Of a stretch of DNA of 64,000 nucleotides, positions 1-8,611 are shown piece by piece. Below the pieces are notes generated by a model, which saw only the letters and a list, made by a program, of their open reading frames with translations, did not search any database and was not told the DNA's origin. Positions within the stretch are counted from its first letter, which is position 1, and each line of letters starts with the position of its first letter. The DNA comes from Bog-473 sp963711065 (lineage in GTDB: Bacteria > Actinomycetota > Acidimicrobiia > Acidimicrobiales > RAAP-2): assembly GCA_963711065.1 (NCBI GenBank), contig CAVQCO010000001.1, positions 62,001 through 126,000 of the forward strand, in the 5' to 3' direction. The position numbers and the translations under genes are program-made.

Positions 1-459
1 CCGGAACGTCTGGTGGGCCAGGAACAAGTTGATGGAGCGGACCACCTCGGCCTTGATCGAGTCGATGCCGACGAGGTCCTCGAGGCCGACCTCCGTCTCG
101 CCGGGCCGCACCAGCGTGTGGGGCGAGCGCCCGGCCCCGAGGAACGGCGCGGCCATGACCGCACCGAGCATCAGGATGATGATGAGCATGGGGAACGCAG
201 TGCCGAGCCAGTGCGGGAGGTGCAGCGAAGGGAGGACGCTGTGCCCGGTCAGCCCCCGGATGACGATCCAACCCCAGACGAGCGCGCCGACCGCCACCAG
301 CCGGCGCAGGCGGATGTAGCGGCGCCGCTCCCGGGCCCGGGCCACGTCGGCGCTGCCGAGGATGGTGGCGCCCACGATGCCCGTGACGCCCTGGCTCGCC
401 GGGTCGCCGGTGGTGCCGGGACGCGCGGGGGCAGGGGCTCGATCGGCGGGCCGACTCAT
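1..459 (-). CDS. FtsH-like AAA+ ATPase, N-terminal part (cut by window edge)
   Basis: The 153 codons visible read from an ATG at 459 towards the window edge, so the 3' part is missing. A short Ala/Pro-rich cytoplasmic start is followed by a basic stretch and two hydrophobic segments at about residues 46-62 and 82-103. The last residues, VGLEDLVGIDSIKAEV, resemble the start of the AAA domain of membrane-bound AAA proteases (the VxFxDVAGxDEAK element of FtsH). From this I infer a membrane-anchored AAA+ ATPase. Walker motifs and any HExxH zinc site would lie outside the window, so protease activity cannot be judged. It is divergent from the aldehyde dehydrogenase gene. Confidence 0.6.
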   Translation of the reverse strand, partial: MSRPADRAPAPARPGTTGDPASQGVTGIVGATILGSADVARARERRRYIRLRRLVAVGALVWGWIVIRGLTGHSVLPSLHLPHWLGTAFPMLIIILMLGAVMAAPFLGAGRSPHTLVRPGETEVGLEDLVGIDSIKAEVVRSINLFLAHQTFR

Positions 460-530
460 GACCAGACTCCGTTCATCCCCCGTGTACGTTTCCAATCTAG
501 AGAATCTCACACCGCCCGTGACCTTGCTAA

Positions 531-544
531 GTGACGAAAGTCAC
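531..544. promoter_or_regulatory. CRP/GlxR-type inverted repeat
   Basis: The sequence GTGACGAAAGTCAC fits the GTGA-N6-TCAC core of CRP/GlxR sites. It lies in the 271-base gap between the divergent AAA+ gene (start at 459) and the aldehyde dehydrogenase gene (start at 731), about 72 bases upstream of the AAA+ start, where it could control either gene. Only the core matches; the outer T and A of the full consensus are absent. Binding is an inference. Confidence 0.35.
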
Positions 545-730
545 GAATCGGCAGAATTCGAGGCGGCTCCGGCCGCATCGTCATGCCATTGGGGCAGGTG
601 GACGGCATCACGGACGGGCCGGGTCCCCGACGATCAGGGCCCTTTTGGCGGCCGGGCGCCGGAGCGGGGTTGAATGTGATGCGCCGTCAGATCGCGGCGC
701 AGGCGGACCGGGGAGCACAGGGAGCACCAC

Positions 731-2203
731 ATGGCCGAGACCACCAGGCACGACGAGCACCAGCTCCTCATCGGGGGCAAGTGGGTGGACGCGTCGGACG
801 GGACCTACGAGATCGTCAACCCCGCCACCGAGTCCGTGGTCGGGCTGGCCCCCAACGCGAGCGCCTCCGACGCCCTGGCCGCCGCCGCGGCGGCCAAAGA
901 GGCGCAGCCCGGCTGGGCCGCGTGGTCGGCCGACGAGCGCAGCGCCCTGATGCGCGAGGCGGCGGCCGCCATCCGGGCCAAGTCCTCCGAGCTGCTGCCG
1001 CTCGTCATCGCCGAGACCGGGGCGACGGCGACGGTCGGCTCGCGCATGCAGGTTCCCGTGGCGGCGGACCGCTTCGAGCGGTACGCACGAGACCCGCGGG
1101 CGATCCTCCAGACGCCGCTGCTGCCGCAGCCGGCCCAGGCGACGCCGCTGGCACCCGGCGGGATCATCGGCGGCATGGTCAACCGCCAGCCACTCGGTGT
1201 GGTGGCGTGCATCACGTCCTACAACTTCCCCATGGTGAACATGGCGGGCAAGGTGGCGCCGGCTCTGGCGGCCGGCAACACCGTGGTCGTGAAGCCGGCT
1301 CCCCAGGACCCCCTCGCCATCGTGGAACTGGTGCGCATCCTCAACGACGTCGGGTTCCCGCCGGGCGTCGTGAACCTGGTCAACGGCAACGGTCCGGCCT
1401 CCTCCGCCGCCCTGGTCGATGCCGACGAGGTGGACGGCGTCAGCTTCACCGGTTCGACCCAGGTGGGGGTGAGCATCGCCGAGAAGGCGGCGCGCACCAT
1501 GAAGCGCACGCTGCTCGAGCTCGGCGGGAAGGGCGCCTGCGTCGTGTTCGACGACGCCGACGTGAAGGCGGCCGTCGGATGCATCGGCTCGACGTGGTCC
1601 TTCCACTCCGGGCAGATCTGCACCGCGCCGACCCGGGCCGTGGTGCACCGCAGCCTGTTCGACCAGGTGCGCGACGGCCTGGTGCAGATGGCCGGCTTCC
1701 TCAAGGTGGGCGACCCGACCGACATCTCCACGATCATCGGGCCGGTCATCTCGGCGGCGCAGCGGGGTCGGATCGAGGCTCACATCCAGACGGCGAGGGA
1801 GGACGGCGGGGAGCTCGTGATCGGCGGCGAGCGGCCGGCCGAGCTGCCCGTCGGCTTCTACGTGGCACCCACGCTCATCACGGGTGACAACACGATGCGG
1901 GTGGCCCGGGAGGAGATCTTCGGCCCTGTCGTCACCATGATCCCCTTCGACGACGAGGAGGAGGGCATCGCCATCGCCAACGACTCGGATTTCGGGCTCT
2001 ACGACTACGTGTTCTCCGAGGACGGCGCCCGGGCGCTCCGTGTGGCCAAGCGATTGGAGGCGGGTCACGTCGGCATCAACACGGCGCAACGCAACCACGA
2101 TGCCCCTTTCGGCGGCTTCAAGATGTCGGGCATCGGGCGCGACGGCGGCGACTACGGCCTGCTGGCCTACACCGAGCCGCAGGCGATCATCTGGAGCTCG
2201 TAG
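731..2203 (+). CDS. NAD(P)+-dependent aldehyde dehydrogenase
   Basis: A full-length 490-aa member of the ALDH superfamily, which oxidises aldehydes to carboxylic acids. Visible landmarks in order: NPATE near residue 35, a nucleotide-binding region with SYNFP, the FTGSTQVG turn, catalytic base Glu263 in LELGGK, and nucleophile Cys297 in SGQICTAPTR. The 34-residue spacing between base and nucleophile is normal for the family. The ATG is preceded by a GGGAG ribosome-binding site. The gene stands alone downstream of a divergent promoter region. The substrate cannot be read from the sequence; an aliphatic, betaine-aldehyde-like or aromatic aldehyde is possible. It could act after the alcohol dehydrogenase of the distant mycofactocin locus, but nothing links them directly. 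Confidence 0.93.
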   Translation: MAETTRHDEHQLLIGGKWVDASDGTYEIVNPATESVVGLAPNASASDALAAAAAAKEAQPGWAAWSADERSALMREAAAAIRAKSSELLPLVIAETGATATVGSRMQVPVAADRFERYARDPRAILQTPLLPQPAQATPLAPGGIIGGMVNRQPLGVVACITSYNFPMVNMAGKVAPALAAGNTVVVKPAPQDPLAIVELVRILNDVGFPPGVVNLVNGNGPASSAALVDADEVDGVSFTGSTQVGVSIAEKAARTMKRTLLELGGKGACVVFDDADVKAAVGCIGSTWSFHSGQICTAPTRAVVHRSLFDQVRDGLVQMAGFLKVGDPTDISTIIGPVISAAQRGRIEAHIQTAREDGGELVIGGERPAELPVGFYVAPTLITGDNTMRVAREEIFGPVVTMIPFDDEEEGIAIANDSDFGLYDYVFSEDGARALRVAKRLEAGHVGINTAQRNHDAPFGGFKMSGIGRDGGDYGLLAYTEPQAIIWSS

Positions 2204-2359
2204 GGCGTTCGCCGGGCCTACGGCCTGCACCACCGGCGCGTCGGGAGCAGGCCTTTCCTCCGCCACCGGGCTCGCATTGTGCAGGCTCAACGCAGGTGAG
2301 TAGCCTGCGACACGCAGGGTGCGCGCACTGCGGTCTCGAAACCTGGAGGACCCGATCAG

Positions 2360-3541
2360 ATGACTCTCGCCGCCGAGGTGCTCGAGGGACTGACTGTTCT
2401 CGACGCCGATTCGCATTTCACCGACGTCCAGGACCTATGGACGAAGCGGGCGCCCGCCGCCTACAAGGATCAGATCCTGCACGTCGAGGACGTCGACGGG
2501 GAGCGGCAATGGGTCATTGAGGGGACGCCCGTCGGGAAGGCCGGCGGCGGAAGCACCATCGACCGAGACGGAGTGAAGCACCCCTTCCTGGAATCGATGC
2601 TCGAGTGGGATTTCGAACGGGCCCACGTTGCGGCGTGGGACGTCGACACCCGCCTCGAGGTTCTCGACGACATGGGCATCACGTACCAGGTCCTCTATCC
2701 AAACGCGCTGGGTCTGGGGGGCCAGACTCTCGGCGAGGTGAAGGACCTGGAGCTGCGACGACTCTGTGTCGAGATCTTCAACGACTCCCGGGCAGAGATC
2801 CAGCAGCGCACGAACAACCGTCTGTTGCCCATGCCCATCCTGCCGGCCTGGGACATCGATGAGTGCGTCCGCGAGGCCCAACGGATCGGGGACCTCGGGC
2901 TCCGAGGGATCAACATGACCTCGGACCCCCAGGACCTCGGCTCCCCGGACCTGGCCAACAAGGCCTGGGACCCCCTCTGGGAGGTCTGCGCCGACCTCGA
3001 GCTCCCGGTCCATTTCCACATCGGAGCGAGCCTCACCGCGATGAACTTCTACGGCCAGTACTTCTGGGAGTCCCAGGACGAGTTCGTCAAGCCCGCCATC
3101 GGCGGCTCCATGCTCTTCATCGGGAACGCCCGCGTGGTGATCAACACCATTTTTTCCGGGCTCTTCGACCGCTTCCCCAAGCTCAAGATGGTCTCCGTGG
3201 AGAGCGGCATCGGCTGGGTGCCGTTCATCCTCGAGACCATGGACTGGGAACTGCCCGAAAACGCGCCGGTGCAGGCGGCGGCGCTCGAGCGCGCGCCTTC
3301 CGAGTACTTCAAGTCGAACTGGTTCTCCACCATGTGGTTCGAGACCGGGCGCGGCAATCTCCAGCAGCTGGTCGACAAGGTCGGCGAGGACAACATCCTC
3401 TTCGAGACAGACTTTCCCCATCCCACCGCGCTCTGGCCCAAGCCACTCGATCACGTGCAGGAGGCCATGGCCACGCTCCGGCCGGAGTCATGCCGCAAGA
3501 TTCTCGGAGAGAACGGGACCAAGCTGTACCGTCTCGGCTGA
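2360..3541 (+). CDS. Amidohydrolase-2 family metal-dependent hydrolase
   Basis: A 393-aa TIM-barrel protein of the amidohydrolase-2 (ACMSD-like) group. The N-terminal metal motif is DADSH rather than the classical HxH, as is common in this branch. Other expected ligands are the histidines of PVHFHIG and the aspartate of ETDFPHP near the C-terminus. These proteins are cytoplasmic metal-dependent decarboxylases or hydrolases of ring-cleavage or related carboxylated substrates. The exact reaction is not predictable here. An AGGA-type ribosome-binding site precedes the ATG at 2360. It lies 156 bases after the aldehyde dehydrogenase on the same strand, which is compatible with joint catabolic use but not proof of an operon. 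Confidence 0.85.
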   Translation: MTLAAEVLEGLTVLDADSHFTDVQDLWTKRAPAAYKDQILHVEDVDGERQWVIEGTPVGKAGGGSTIDRDGVKHPFLESMLEWDFERAHVAAWDVDTRLEVLDDMGITYQVLYPNALGLGGQTLGEVKDLELRRLCVEIFNDSRAEIQQRTNNRLLPMPILPAWDIDECVREAQRIGDLGLRGINMTSDPQDLGSPDLANKAWDPLWEVCADLELPVHFHIGASLTAMNFYGQYFWESQDEFVKPAIGGSMLFIGNARVVINTIFSGLFDRFPKLKMVSVESGIGWVPFILETMDWELPENAPVQAAALERAPSEYFKSNWFSTMWFETGRGNLQQLVDKVGEDNILFETDFPHPTALWPKPLDHVQEAMATLRPESCRKILGENGTKLYRLG

Positions 3542-3711
3542 CGGCTGGAGAAGCAGCGACGGCGAGCTCCTGTCCCCGATCGCCGTGTTGGCGGGACGGG
3601 TGGCGGTGAGACCTTCAACCGGTCCGGCAGATGGCCCGTGCAAGACTTCCAGGGATGGTCTCCTGGGCGAGTGGCGTCAAGGGTCCACCAGCATCGGCGG
3701 AAGGTGCTGAC

Positions 3712-4239
3712 GTGCGTGGTCGCACGCATGCCCGGGTTCAGGTCATCTCACTCTGCATCTGTGCCGGGGGCGCCGTGGCCTTCCTCGCCGCGACGAATCT
3801 CCCTTGGTTCGGAGCTTTCGCAAGCGATAACCCAGTGCCCCAATTCAGTGCACTCTCCGTGACTTCGGTTCTCCCAAATGGCCAGGCGGGTCTGGTGCCC
3901 GGCACGCAGAGCTGGGGCTATTTGTTGGTCGCCTGGTCGTCACTGCTTGCTGCGTTGGCTGTCGCGGCCACCGTGGTGTGTGCACTCGGTCGCCGCCGAT
4001 CCGCACGAGGTCTGGGCCGACTCTTGCTGTGCGTCGGGGGCGCATCGCTGGTCCTGATTGCCCTCGTCGTCCCCGAGCTCGGGGTGAAGGTGCTCTTCGA
4101 CGAAGCATCCTCCGTCGGCGCCGACTGGGGAGCAGCCGTTGGTCTCGGGCTGGCGATCCTCGCCTCAATCGGAGCCTGGTTTGCTTGGGCAACGTGGACG
4201 GCTCCGTCCCTGTGGGGAGTGCATCCTGTTGAGGATTGA
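3712..4239 (+). CDS. Four-helix membrane protein of unknown function
   Basis: A 175-aa protein with four hydrophobic segments (about residues 10-27, 63-85, 98-118 and 140-160), so probably an integral inner-membrane protein. The loop after the first helix carries TNLPWFG, a short motif seen in actinobacterial small membrane proteins with four helices. I chose the GTG at 3712, which has GGAAGG just upstream and gives a short charged N-terminus. An upstream in-frame ATG at 3631 would add 27 residues that look non-coding. No enzymatic motif is visible and the neighbours give no functional hint. Confidence 0.55.
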   Translation: MRGRTHARVQVISLCICAGGAVAFLAATNLPWFGAFASDNPVPQFSALSVTSVLPNGQAGLVPGTQSWGYLLVAWSSLLAALAVAATVVCALGRRRSARGLGRLLLCVGGASLVLIALVVPELGVKVLFDEASSVGADWGAAVGLGLAILASIGAWFAWATWTAPSLWGVHPVED

Positions 4240-5043
4240 CCGCCCCGTTCGCCGGAGTTCGTCGACGGCCTCTCCCGGCACGCGTGGTCGGGGCGAACGT
4301 CATCGTTGGTGAAGGACCGCATTGCCGCTAGCTTCGGGCGAGGCTCGCCAGGTCGTGAGCCCAGGCTCGAGTCCAGCATCCCTCCGGTTGCGATGCGGAG
4401 GAGATGGTCCCCACCCCCCGGACCTGGCCATCAGGCGCGACATGCGCCGGTTTCCGTACGGGGGCTATTTTGCGTCAGGTGAATTCTGCCTCGGACGATC
4501 GGCGCTTGAGCTTCGCAACGGACATCAAACCGCTCTTCAGGCAACATGACCGTCAGTCCATGGAGAAGGCCTTCGATCTCTGGTCCTACGACGACGTGCG
4601 CGCGCGCACGCATCCGACATCTTGGCACGCGTCGAGAATGGTTCGATGCCGTGCGACGGCGCGTGGCCAGCCGAACAAGTGGAAGTCTTTCGACGCTGGG
4701 TCGACGGCGGAGCGGCACCGTGAGACCGCGGTACGACAACCTGCCTCAGCGATGACCACGTGTCCCCTCGAGCGCTCACCTCGAGCGCTTCTGGGACTAT
4801 TCGCACTCCAGCGAGCGTCAGGCTCTGCATCGTTGCACAGGGCTCGGTCGGTCACCTCGCTCTCGTGAGGTCCCGGGAAGGCCGGCCGGTGACGCTTCGG
4901 CGTAGTGGTACGCCCTTCGGGTGCGTCGTCGGCGACCATCGGGTACCGTGCAACGAGACAATCGCTCGGGCCGGTGTCGATGAGATCGGTCTCGCGTCCT
5001 GGCTCACCCAGGCTGAATACCCACACCACAGAGAGAGGACGCC
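4240..5043. other. 804-base gap with no convincing gene
   Basis: Short open frames exist on both strands, but none shows family motifs, a ribosome-binding site, or the protein composition of the neighbouring genes. I see no tRNA, insertion sequence end or terminator hairpin that I would defend. It may contain the promoter of the small gene starting at 5044. Confidence 0.4.
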
Positions 5044-5310
5044 ATGCCGACCGTTATCGGACACCACAACATCTCCAAGGGCAAGGACCACTGGCTGAAC
5101 TCGCCCAAGCGCGGCGAGTTGTTCGGTCCGCTCGGCGTCACCAACATCAGGACGTTCGTGAGCCCGGACGACCCGACGAAGGTTGCGGTCCTCATGGACG
5201 TTCCCGACATGGATGCATTCGCCTCCGCCATGCAGTCAGGAGCGGCCGCCGAGGCAATGGAGCACGATGGGGTTCTGCCCGAGACGTTGGTGATCCTCGT
5301 CGAGGAATAG
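5044..5310 (+). CDS. Small conserved hypothetical protein (88 aa)
   Basis: A compact 88-aa protein with a strong GAGAGGA ribosome-binding site 6-8 bases before the ATG. The predicted order of a strand (VGHH-like start), helix, VRTFVSPDDP, VLMDVPDMDAF, helix and EELVILVEE-like end resembles small ferredoxin-fold dimeric alpha-beta proteins. It is acidic and soluble, with no signal peptide or cysteine. I recognise the general type in actinobacteria but know no function for it. It precedes, and converges on, the histidine phosphatase gene. Confidence 0.7.
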   Translation: MPTVIGHHNISKGKDHWLNSPKRGELFGPLGVTNIRTFVSPDDPTKVAVLMDVPDMDAFASAMQSGAAAEAMEHDGVLPETLVILVEE

Positions 5311-5373
5311 GACAGGGCAAGGTCCGACCGGTGGGCGAGGGTTACGAAGCTCGGACCCGCTCTCATCGGTTCG

Positions 5374-5919
5374 TCACCGAGCCGGCTGAATGCGCTCCAG
5401 GGAACTTTCCTCGCAATCGACCACCCACGCGTCGGGCATCCGCAAATTCGACCAAAACCCATGTGGATCTGCGAGCCCTCTGTGGTGGTCCAGCCAAGTG
5501 GTGAGAAGTACACCGTGGCTCACAACGATCAGGTCGCCCTCCAGGGAAGTGAAGTCGGTCTCCAATACAGCGAGCCGGGACACGACTTCGTCACGACGCT
5601 CCCACCCGCGGACGGGCTCTCCTTTCAGATAGCCGGCCACGGCATCAGCCTGCTCGTCGGCCGTGACGTACCGCGGCTTCTTCACCTCAGTGAGCTGTTC
5701 CCGGACCTGGATGGCGGCGGACGGAAAGGCAAGAGCAGCGGTTTCAGCAGCTCGACGCTCCGGACTCGTCCATACGGTGGGGTTCGTAGATCCTTCCGCA
5801 AGTGACCTTCCAAGCGCTCTTGCGTCGCTTCTCCCCTGCTCGGTCAGCGGCCATTCCAGCGCTGGAGTTCCGTCCGTCGAGAGCGGCTCGGCATGCCGCA
5901 GGAAGATCGTGCGCCTCAC
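5374..5919 (-). CDS. Histidine phosphatase family protein
   Basis: A 181-aa phosphoglycerate-mutase-like phosphatase. The catalytic RHG-type box is FLRHAE near residue 8 (Ala in place of the usual Gly), and the second conserved histidine is in VVSHGVLL near residue 135. TEQG and TSPERRAAETA match the conserved surrounding elements of the branch. The family forms a phosphohistidine intermediate to dephosphorylate small molecules or proteins; the substrate here is unknown. It starts with GTG. It is the last gene of a minus-strand run with the membrane protein and the M48 peptidase, separated from them by 55 bases. Confidence 0.85.
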   Translation of the reverse strand: MRRTIFLRHAEPLSTDGTPALEWPLTEQGRSDARALGRSLAEGSTNPTVWTSPERRAAETAALAFPSAAIQVREQLTEVKKPRYVTADEQADAVAGYLKGEPVRGWERRDEVVSRLAVLETDFTSLEGDLIVVSHGVLLTTWLDHHRGLADPHGFWSNLRMPDAWVVDCEESSLERIQPAR

Positions 5920-5974
5920 TGCAGTCCATCCTCCCAGGTCGGACGCGGCGTTGACGCTGCCCGCCAGCGTCGAA

Positions 5975-6415
5975 TCAGGGGACGCTATGTGGAACAGCTT
6001 CGGATACCGTCTCCAGTTCCTGCGATACCGGGAGGCCTGACACCAGGATCATCACCGCGATCGGTGCAACGGCCACAAGCCCGTAGAGCAGTCCGAACAA
6101 CGAGTACACGCACAGCAGCGCACCGAGGACAAGGGCGACGACGCCGGGTCGGCCGCTCTCGTGATGCGTCCTGATCGCGAGTTCGACGGCCGCGACGGCG
6201 ATGGCCGAGCCGATGGCGAGGAAGTTCGCCAGCCACAGCCCCGTATCGCGGGCATACATCGTGTGCATGATGGATCGGCCTTCGATGTCTCGCAGGTGGT
6301 CGGGGTTCACGTGAAGGTTGATGACGACCAGCATGGCGACGATCGCCCACAGTGTCCCGAGCCCCAGACAGAGCCACCGGCTCCGAAAGGAGCGCATCGC
6401 CCCAGCGCGGTTCAA
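5975..6415 (-). CDS. Membrane protein of unknown function, coupled to an M48 peptidase
   Basis: A 146-aa protein with about four hydrophobic segments (near residues 15-32, 57-76, 88-108 and 110-128) and an external loop containing LHVNPDHLRDIEG. Its ATG overlaps the stop codon of the upstream M48 peptidase gene by four bases (6412-6415), which implies translational coupling and co-expression. No catalytic motif is seen. It may anchor or assist the peptidase, which lacks an evident membrane segment of its own; that is inferred from context only. Confidence 0.65.
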   Translation of the reverse strand: MNRAGAMRSFRSRWLCLGLGTLWAIVAMLVVINLHVNPDHLRDIEGRSIMHTMYARDTGLWLANFLAIGSAIAVAAVELAIRTHHESGRPGVVALVLGALLCVYSLFGLLYGLVAVAPIAVMILVSGLPVSQELETVSEAVPHSVP

Positions 6416-7416
6416 GACACGTCGACCGGATCTTCCGACGATGTGTCGGTGTCACCTTGCATGCGCCTCAGCCAGTCTCCCAATTGCCTACCCAGGCCCT
6501 GGACACCTCCGGCCGTGCGCTCGAGAACTCCGGAGAAGCGCTCCCTATAGTGCGTCACCGCAGCGTCGAACTCTGCCGAGGGAGCGGATTCGTCCCCGCG
6601 ACGCACGTAATCCCCGCCGATGATCCGGTCGAATTCGCCCGAACGCACCCAGGCATTGATCTCTTTGACACGGCGAACGGCGACAGGATGGGTCAGGCTC
6701 AACTCGGACCAGAACCGCGCCTGGCGAGAGAAGAGATCTTCTTCGTCTTCGTACGCATCTGCCTGCTCCAAGAAGGCATCGAAGTTCATTCCGGGGAGCG
6801 CGCCACCGGCCAGGCGCATCAGCATCCGACAGGGAACCAACGGATCGCCCATCACGAGGGCGGCGGCCCGATCCGAGGACATCTCCGCTGCCCGAGCCCA
6901 CTCGAGCAGCGCGTAGTACATACCCCGCACCGGCAGGCCGAGAAGGAGCGACTTGGGAAGCGCACCCTTCATGAACTGATGAAGGAGCACCAGTGCGGTG
7001 GTGTAGTACGTGTGTTCCGAGAGCACGTGCCCGACCTCGTGACCGAGCACTGCTTGGGTTTCGTCCGGCGTGTACGAGCCAATGAGAGAGGAGTTGACGA
7101 CGACGATCGGCGTCTTGGCTCCGATGGCCATGGCGTTTACCTCCGGATCATTGATCACATAGAGGTCAGGGGTCCGATTGAGGTCCAGAATCGAGATGCA
7201 CTCGACATATTGGGCCCAGACGTCCGGGACCTGCTTCTCTCCGAGGCGGACGGCATTGCCGATGACGATTTGCCGTGTGCGTCGTTCGTGACCCAAGTCG
7301 GTGAGCCTCTTGACGACCGTGTCGAGAAGCGGCACCGCGTGGAGGGCAGACGTTGCAGCTCGATCCGCAGGGTGCTCGTAAGCCTTGGCGCTGATGTCTT
7401 TGAATTGACGTGTCAT
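6412..7416 (-). CDS. M48-family zinc metallopeptidase
   Basis: A 334-aa protein carrying the gluzincin motif HEVGH at residues 126-130 and the third zinc ligand Glu178 in AEMSSDRAA, the standard M48 (HtpX/Ste24-like) arrangement. The region before it, PEVNAMAIG and IVVVNSSLIG, matches the strand that positions substrate in M48 enzymes. Unlike HtpX it shows no transmembrane helices, so it may be cytoplasmic or peripheral. It is followed by the four-base-overlapping membrane protein gene. Physiological substrates of such soluble M48 proteins are mostly unknown. Identification of the family is firm. Confidence 0.88.
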   Translation of the reverse strand: MTRQFKDISAKAYEHPADRAATSALHAVPLLDTVVKRLTDLGHERRTRQIVIGNAVRLGEKQVPDVWAQYVECISILDLNRTPDLYVINDPEVNAMAIGAKTPIVVVNSSLIGSYTPDETQAVLGHEVGHVLSEHTYYTTALVLLHQFMKGALPKSLLLGLPVRGMYYALLEWARAAEMSSDRAAALVMGDPLVPCRMLMRLAGGALPGMNFDAFLEQADAYEDEEDLFSRQARFWSELSLTHPVAVRRVKEINAWVRSGEFDRIIGGDYVRRGDESAPSAEFDAAVTHYRERFSGVLERTAGGVQGLGRQLGDWLRRMQGDTDTSSEDPVDVS

Positions 7417-7537
7417 TCGAGCCGTGACTGCCTTCTGGTTCCTTGCTTTCCGTCAAGCCTAGAAGAGGGGACGGCCGCGCCCGGTCGCCCCCTCCTGTCG
7501 CGGACTCCTTCCTTGCCGAGCTCATTGAGAGGGCCAG

Positions 7538-7543
7538 TAGGGT
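7538..7543 (+). promoter_or_regulatory. -10 box (TAGGGT) of a leaderless gene
   Basis: TAGGGT fits the actinobacterial TANNNT -10 and ends seven bases before the ATG at 7551, which places transcription initiation at or next to the start codon. No ribosome-binding site with good spacing is seen. A possible -35 (TTGCCG) sits at 7513-7518, with a rather long 19-base spacer. Confidence 0.4.
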
Positions 7544-7550
7544 TTGCGTC

Positions 7551-8024
7551 ATGGCTCACGAAACAAGCACGGGCTCGTCGCCGATCGTCAAGGGTTTGAT
7601 GAACAACCTCAGGGAAATCCTCCCGGAAACGGAACGCCAGAAGCTCGAGGGGTACGCACAACGGGCGGAGGCCTCGACGCCCAAGGGAGATTTTCACCGG
7701 GCCAGATATTGCCTGCACTGGGCTGTCAAGACGGCTGAGAGCCCCGAGCACTCACACCTTTCGGGCATGGCAGTCCGCCTCAAGGAAACCCACAAGGCAT
7801 GGCAAGACATCTGGCTTGGAGCGGAGTTCGGGTCCGAGGTCGAGATTGGGAAGGGGCAGGCGTCCCAAGAAGTCAAGGGCGATCAAAAGATCGGGCCGGG
7901 AGAGGACATCGAGCTCCTGTGGGTCGAGGAAGCGACGGACGTTGCGAAGGGCGCTGCCGAGAAGTCCGGCTGGGAGAGCGTCCCCTGGGAGGAACTCCTC
8001 GAGAAGGTCCTCGAGATCAGTTGA
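7551..8024 (+). CDS. Hypothetical soluble protein (157 aa)
   Basis: A charged 157-aa protein without signal peptide or membrane segment. Its first part is predicted helical (LMNNLREILPETERQKLEG), and the last third is acidic, ending in a helix. A longer frame upstream exists, but the ATG at 7551 is favoured because a TANNNT -10 lies immediately before it. I do not recognise a domain. It is divergent from the M48 peptidase gene and precedes the MmcQ/YjbR-like gene by 23 bases. Confidence 0.6.
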   Translation: MAHETSTGSSPIVKGLMNNLREILPETERQKLEGYAQRAEASTPKGDFHRARYCLHWAVKTAESPEHSHLSGMAVRLKETHKAWQDIWLGAEFGSEVEIGKGQASQEVKGDQKIGPGEDIELLWVEEATDVAKGAAEKSGWESVPWEELLEKVLEIS

Positions 8025-8035
8025 GACACGGGGTC

Positions 8036-8041
8036 TAATGT
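8036..8041 (+). promoter_or_regulatory. -10 box (TAATGT) of a leaderless gene
   Basis: TAATGT fits TANNNT and is separated by six bases from the GTG at 8048, giving a predicted transcript that begins at the start codon. The gap from the preceding stop codon is only 23 bases, so this gene may have its own promoter inside an apparent operon. Confidence 0.4.
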
Positions 8042-8047
8042 CGACTC

Positions 8048-8419
8048 GTGGTGCGTGCGGACCTCGAACAGCGGTTCCGTGCCATCTGCATGGGTTTTCC
8101 CGGCGTGACGGAGAGACTGAGCCACGGAGCGCCTGCCTTCTTCGCAGGAAAGCAGTTCTTGTCGCTGTGGCTCCACGGACACCACGATCACCATTTTCCG
8201 CACCTGTGGTGTGCCGCACCGCCCGGCGCCCAGGATGAGCTCGTCACCACTGAGCCCGATCGATTCTTCCGGCCGCCGTACGTCGGGGGGCGAGGGTGGC
8301 TCGGAGTACGACTTGACGCCGTCATCGACTGGGATGAGATCACGGCTATCTGCGAAGAGGCCTACCGGACGGTCGCGCCACGAAGGCTCATTCAGGCTCT
8401 CGACGAAGGCCGGGCCTGA
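8048..8419 (+). CDS. MmcQ/YjbR-family protein
   Basis: A 123-aa protein of the MmcQ/YjbR fold (a CyaY-like alpha-beta domain). Typical features are the N-terminal helix, FPGVTERLSHGAPAFF, a central strand with LWLHG, and the conserved end PPYVGGRGWLGVRLD followed by a helix containing EEAYRTVAP. Members are small cytoplasmic proteins, often annotated as DNA-binding, with no settled function. Start at GTG 8048 is supported by the -10 box six bases upstream; the adjacent GTG at 8051 is an alternative. Confidence 0.8.
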   Translation: MVRADLEQRFRAICMGFPGVTERLSHGAPAFFAGKQFLSLWLHGHHDHHFPHLWCAAPPGAQDELVTTEPDRFFRPPYVGGRGWLGVRLDAVIDWDEITAICEEAYRTVAPRRLIQALDEGRA

Positions 8420-8611
8420 AGACGAAGCGCCAGATGAATCGTGAACCTTCTCCAAGGCGGCTCCGTGTGCCGGACAGCGAAACCGTCGGCCACCCTGTGC
8501 TAAGGACTCGGGCATGATCGGAAGAATCGTTGTGGCGGCCGAATCCTGGCCCCGTTCGGCCTGCTCGCCGCCGCGCGGCGCGCCGAGTCCGTGCGAGAGA
8601 AGGACGGCGAC

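Noticed and set aside
608..2416. A 602-codon open frame on the minus strand across the aldehyde dehydrogenase
   Set aside because: It is a G+C-driven shadow: Arg/His/Asp-rich, no motif, and fully overlapped by a gene with catalytic residues in place.
4404..5029. Several overlapping frames on both strands in the 4.2-5.0 kb gap
   Set aside because: Composition is unlike the neighbours and no frame is favoured by start signals.
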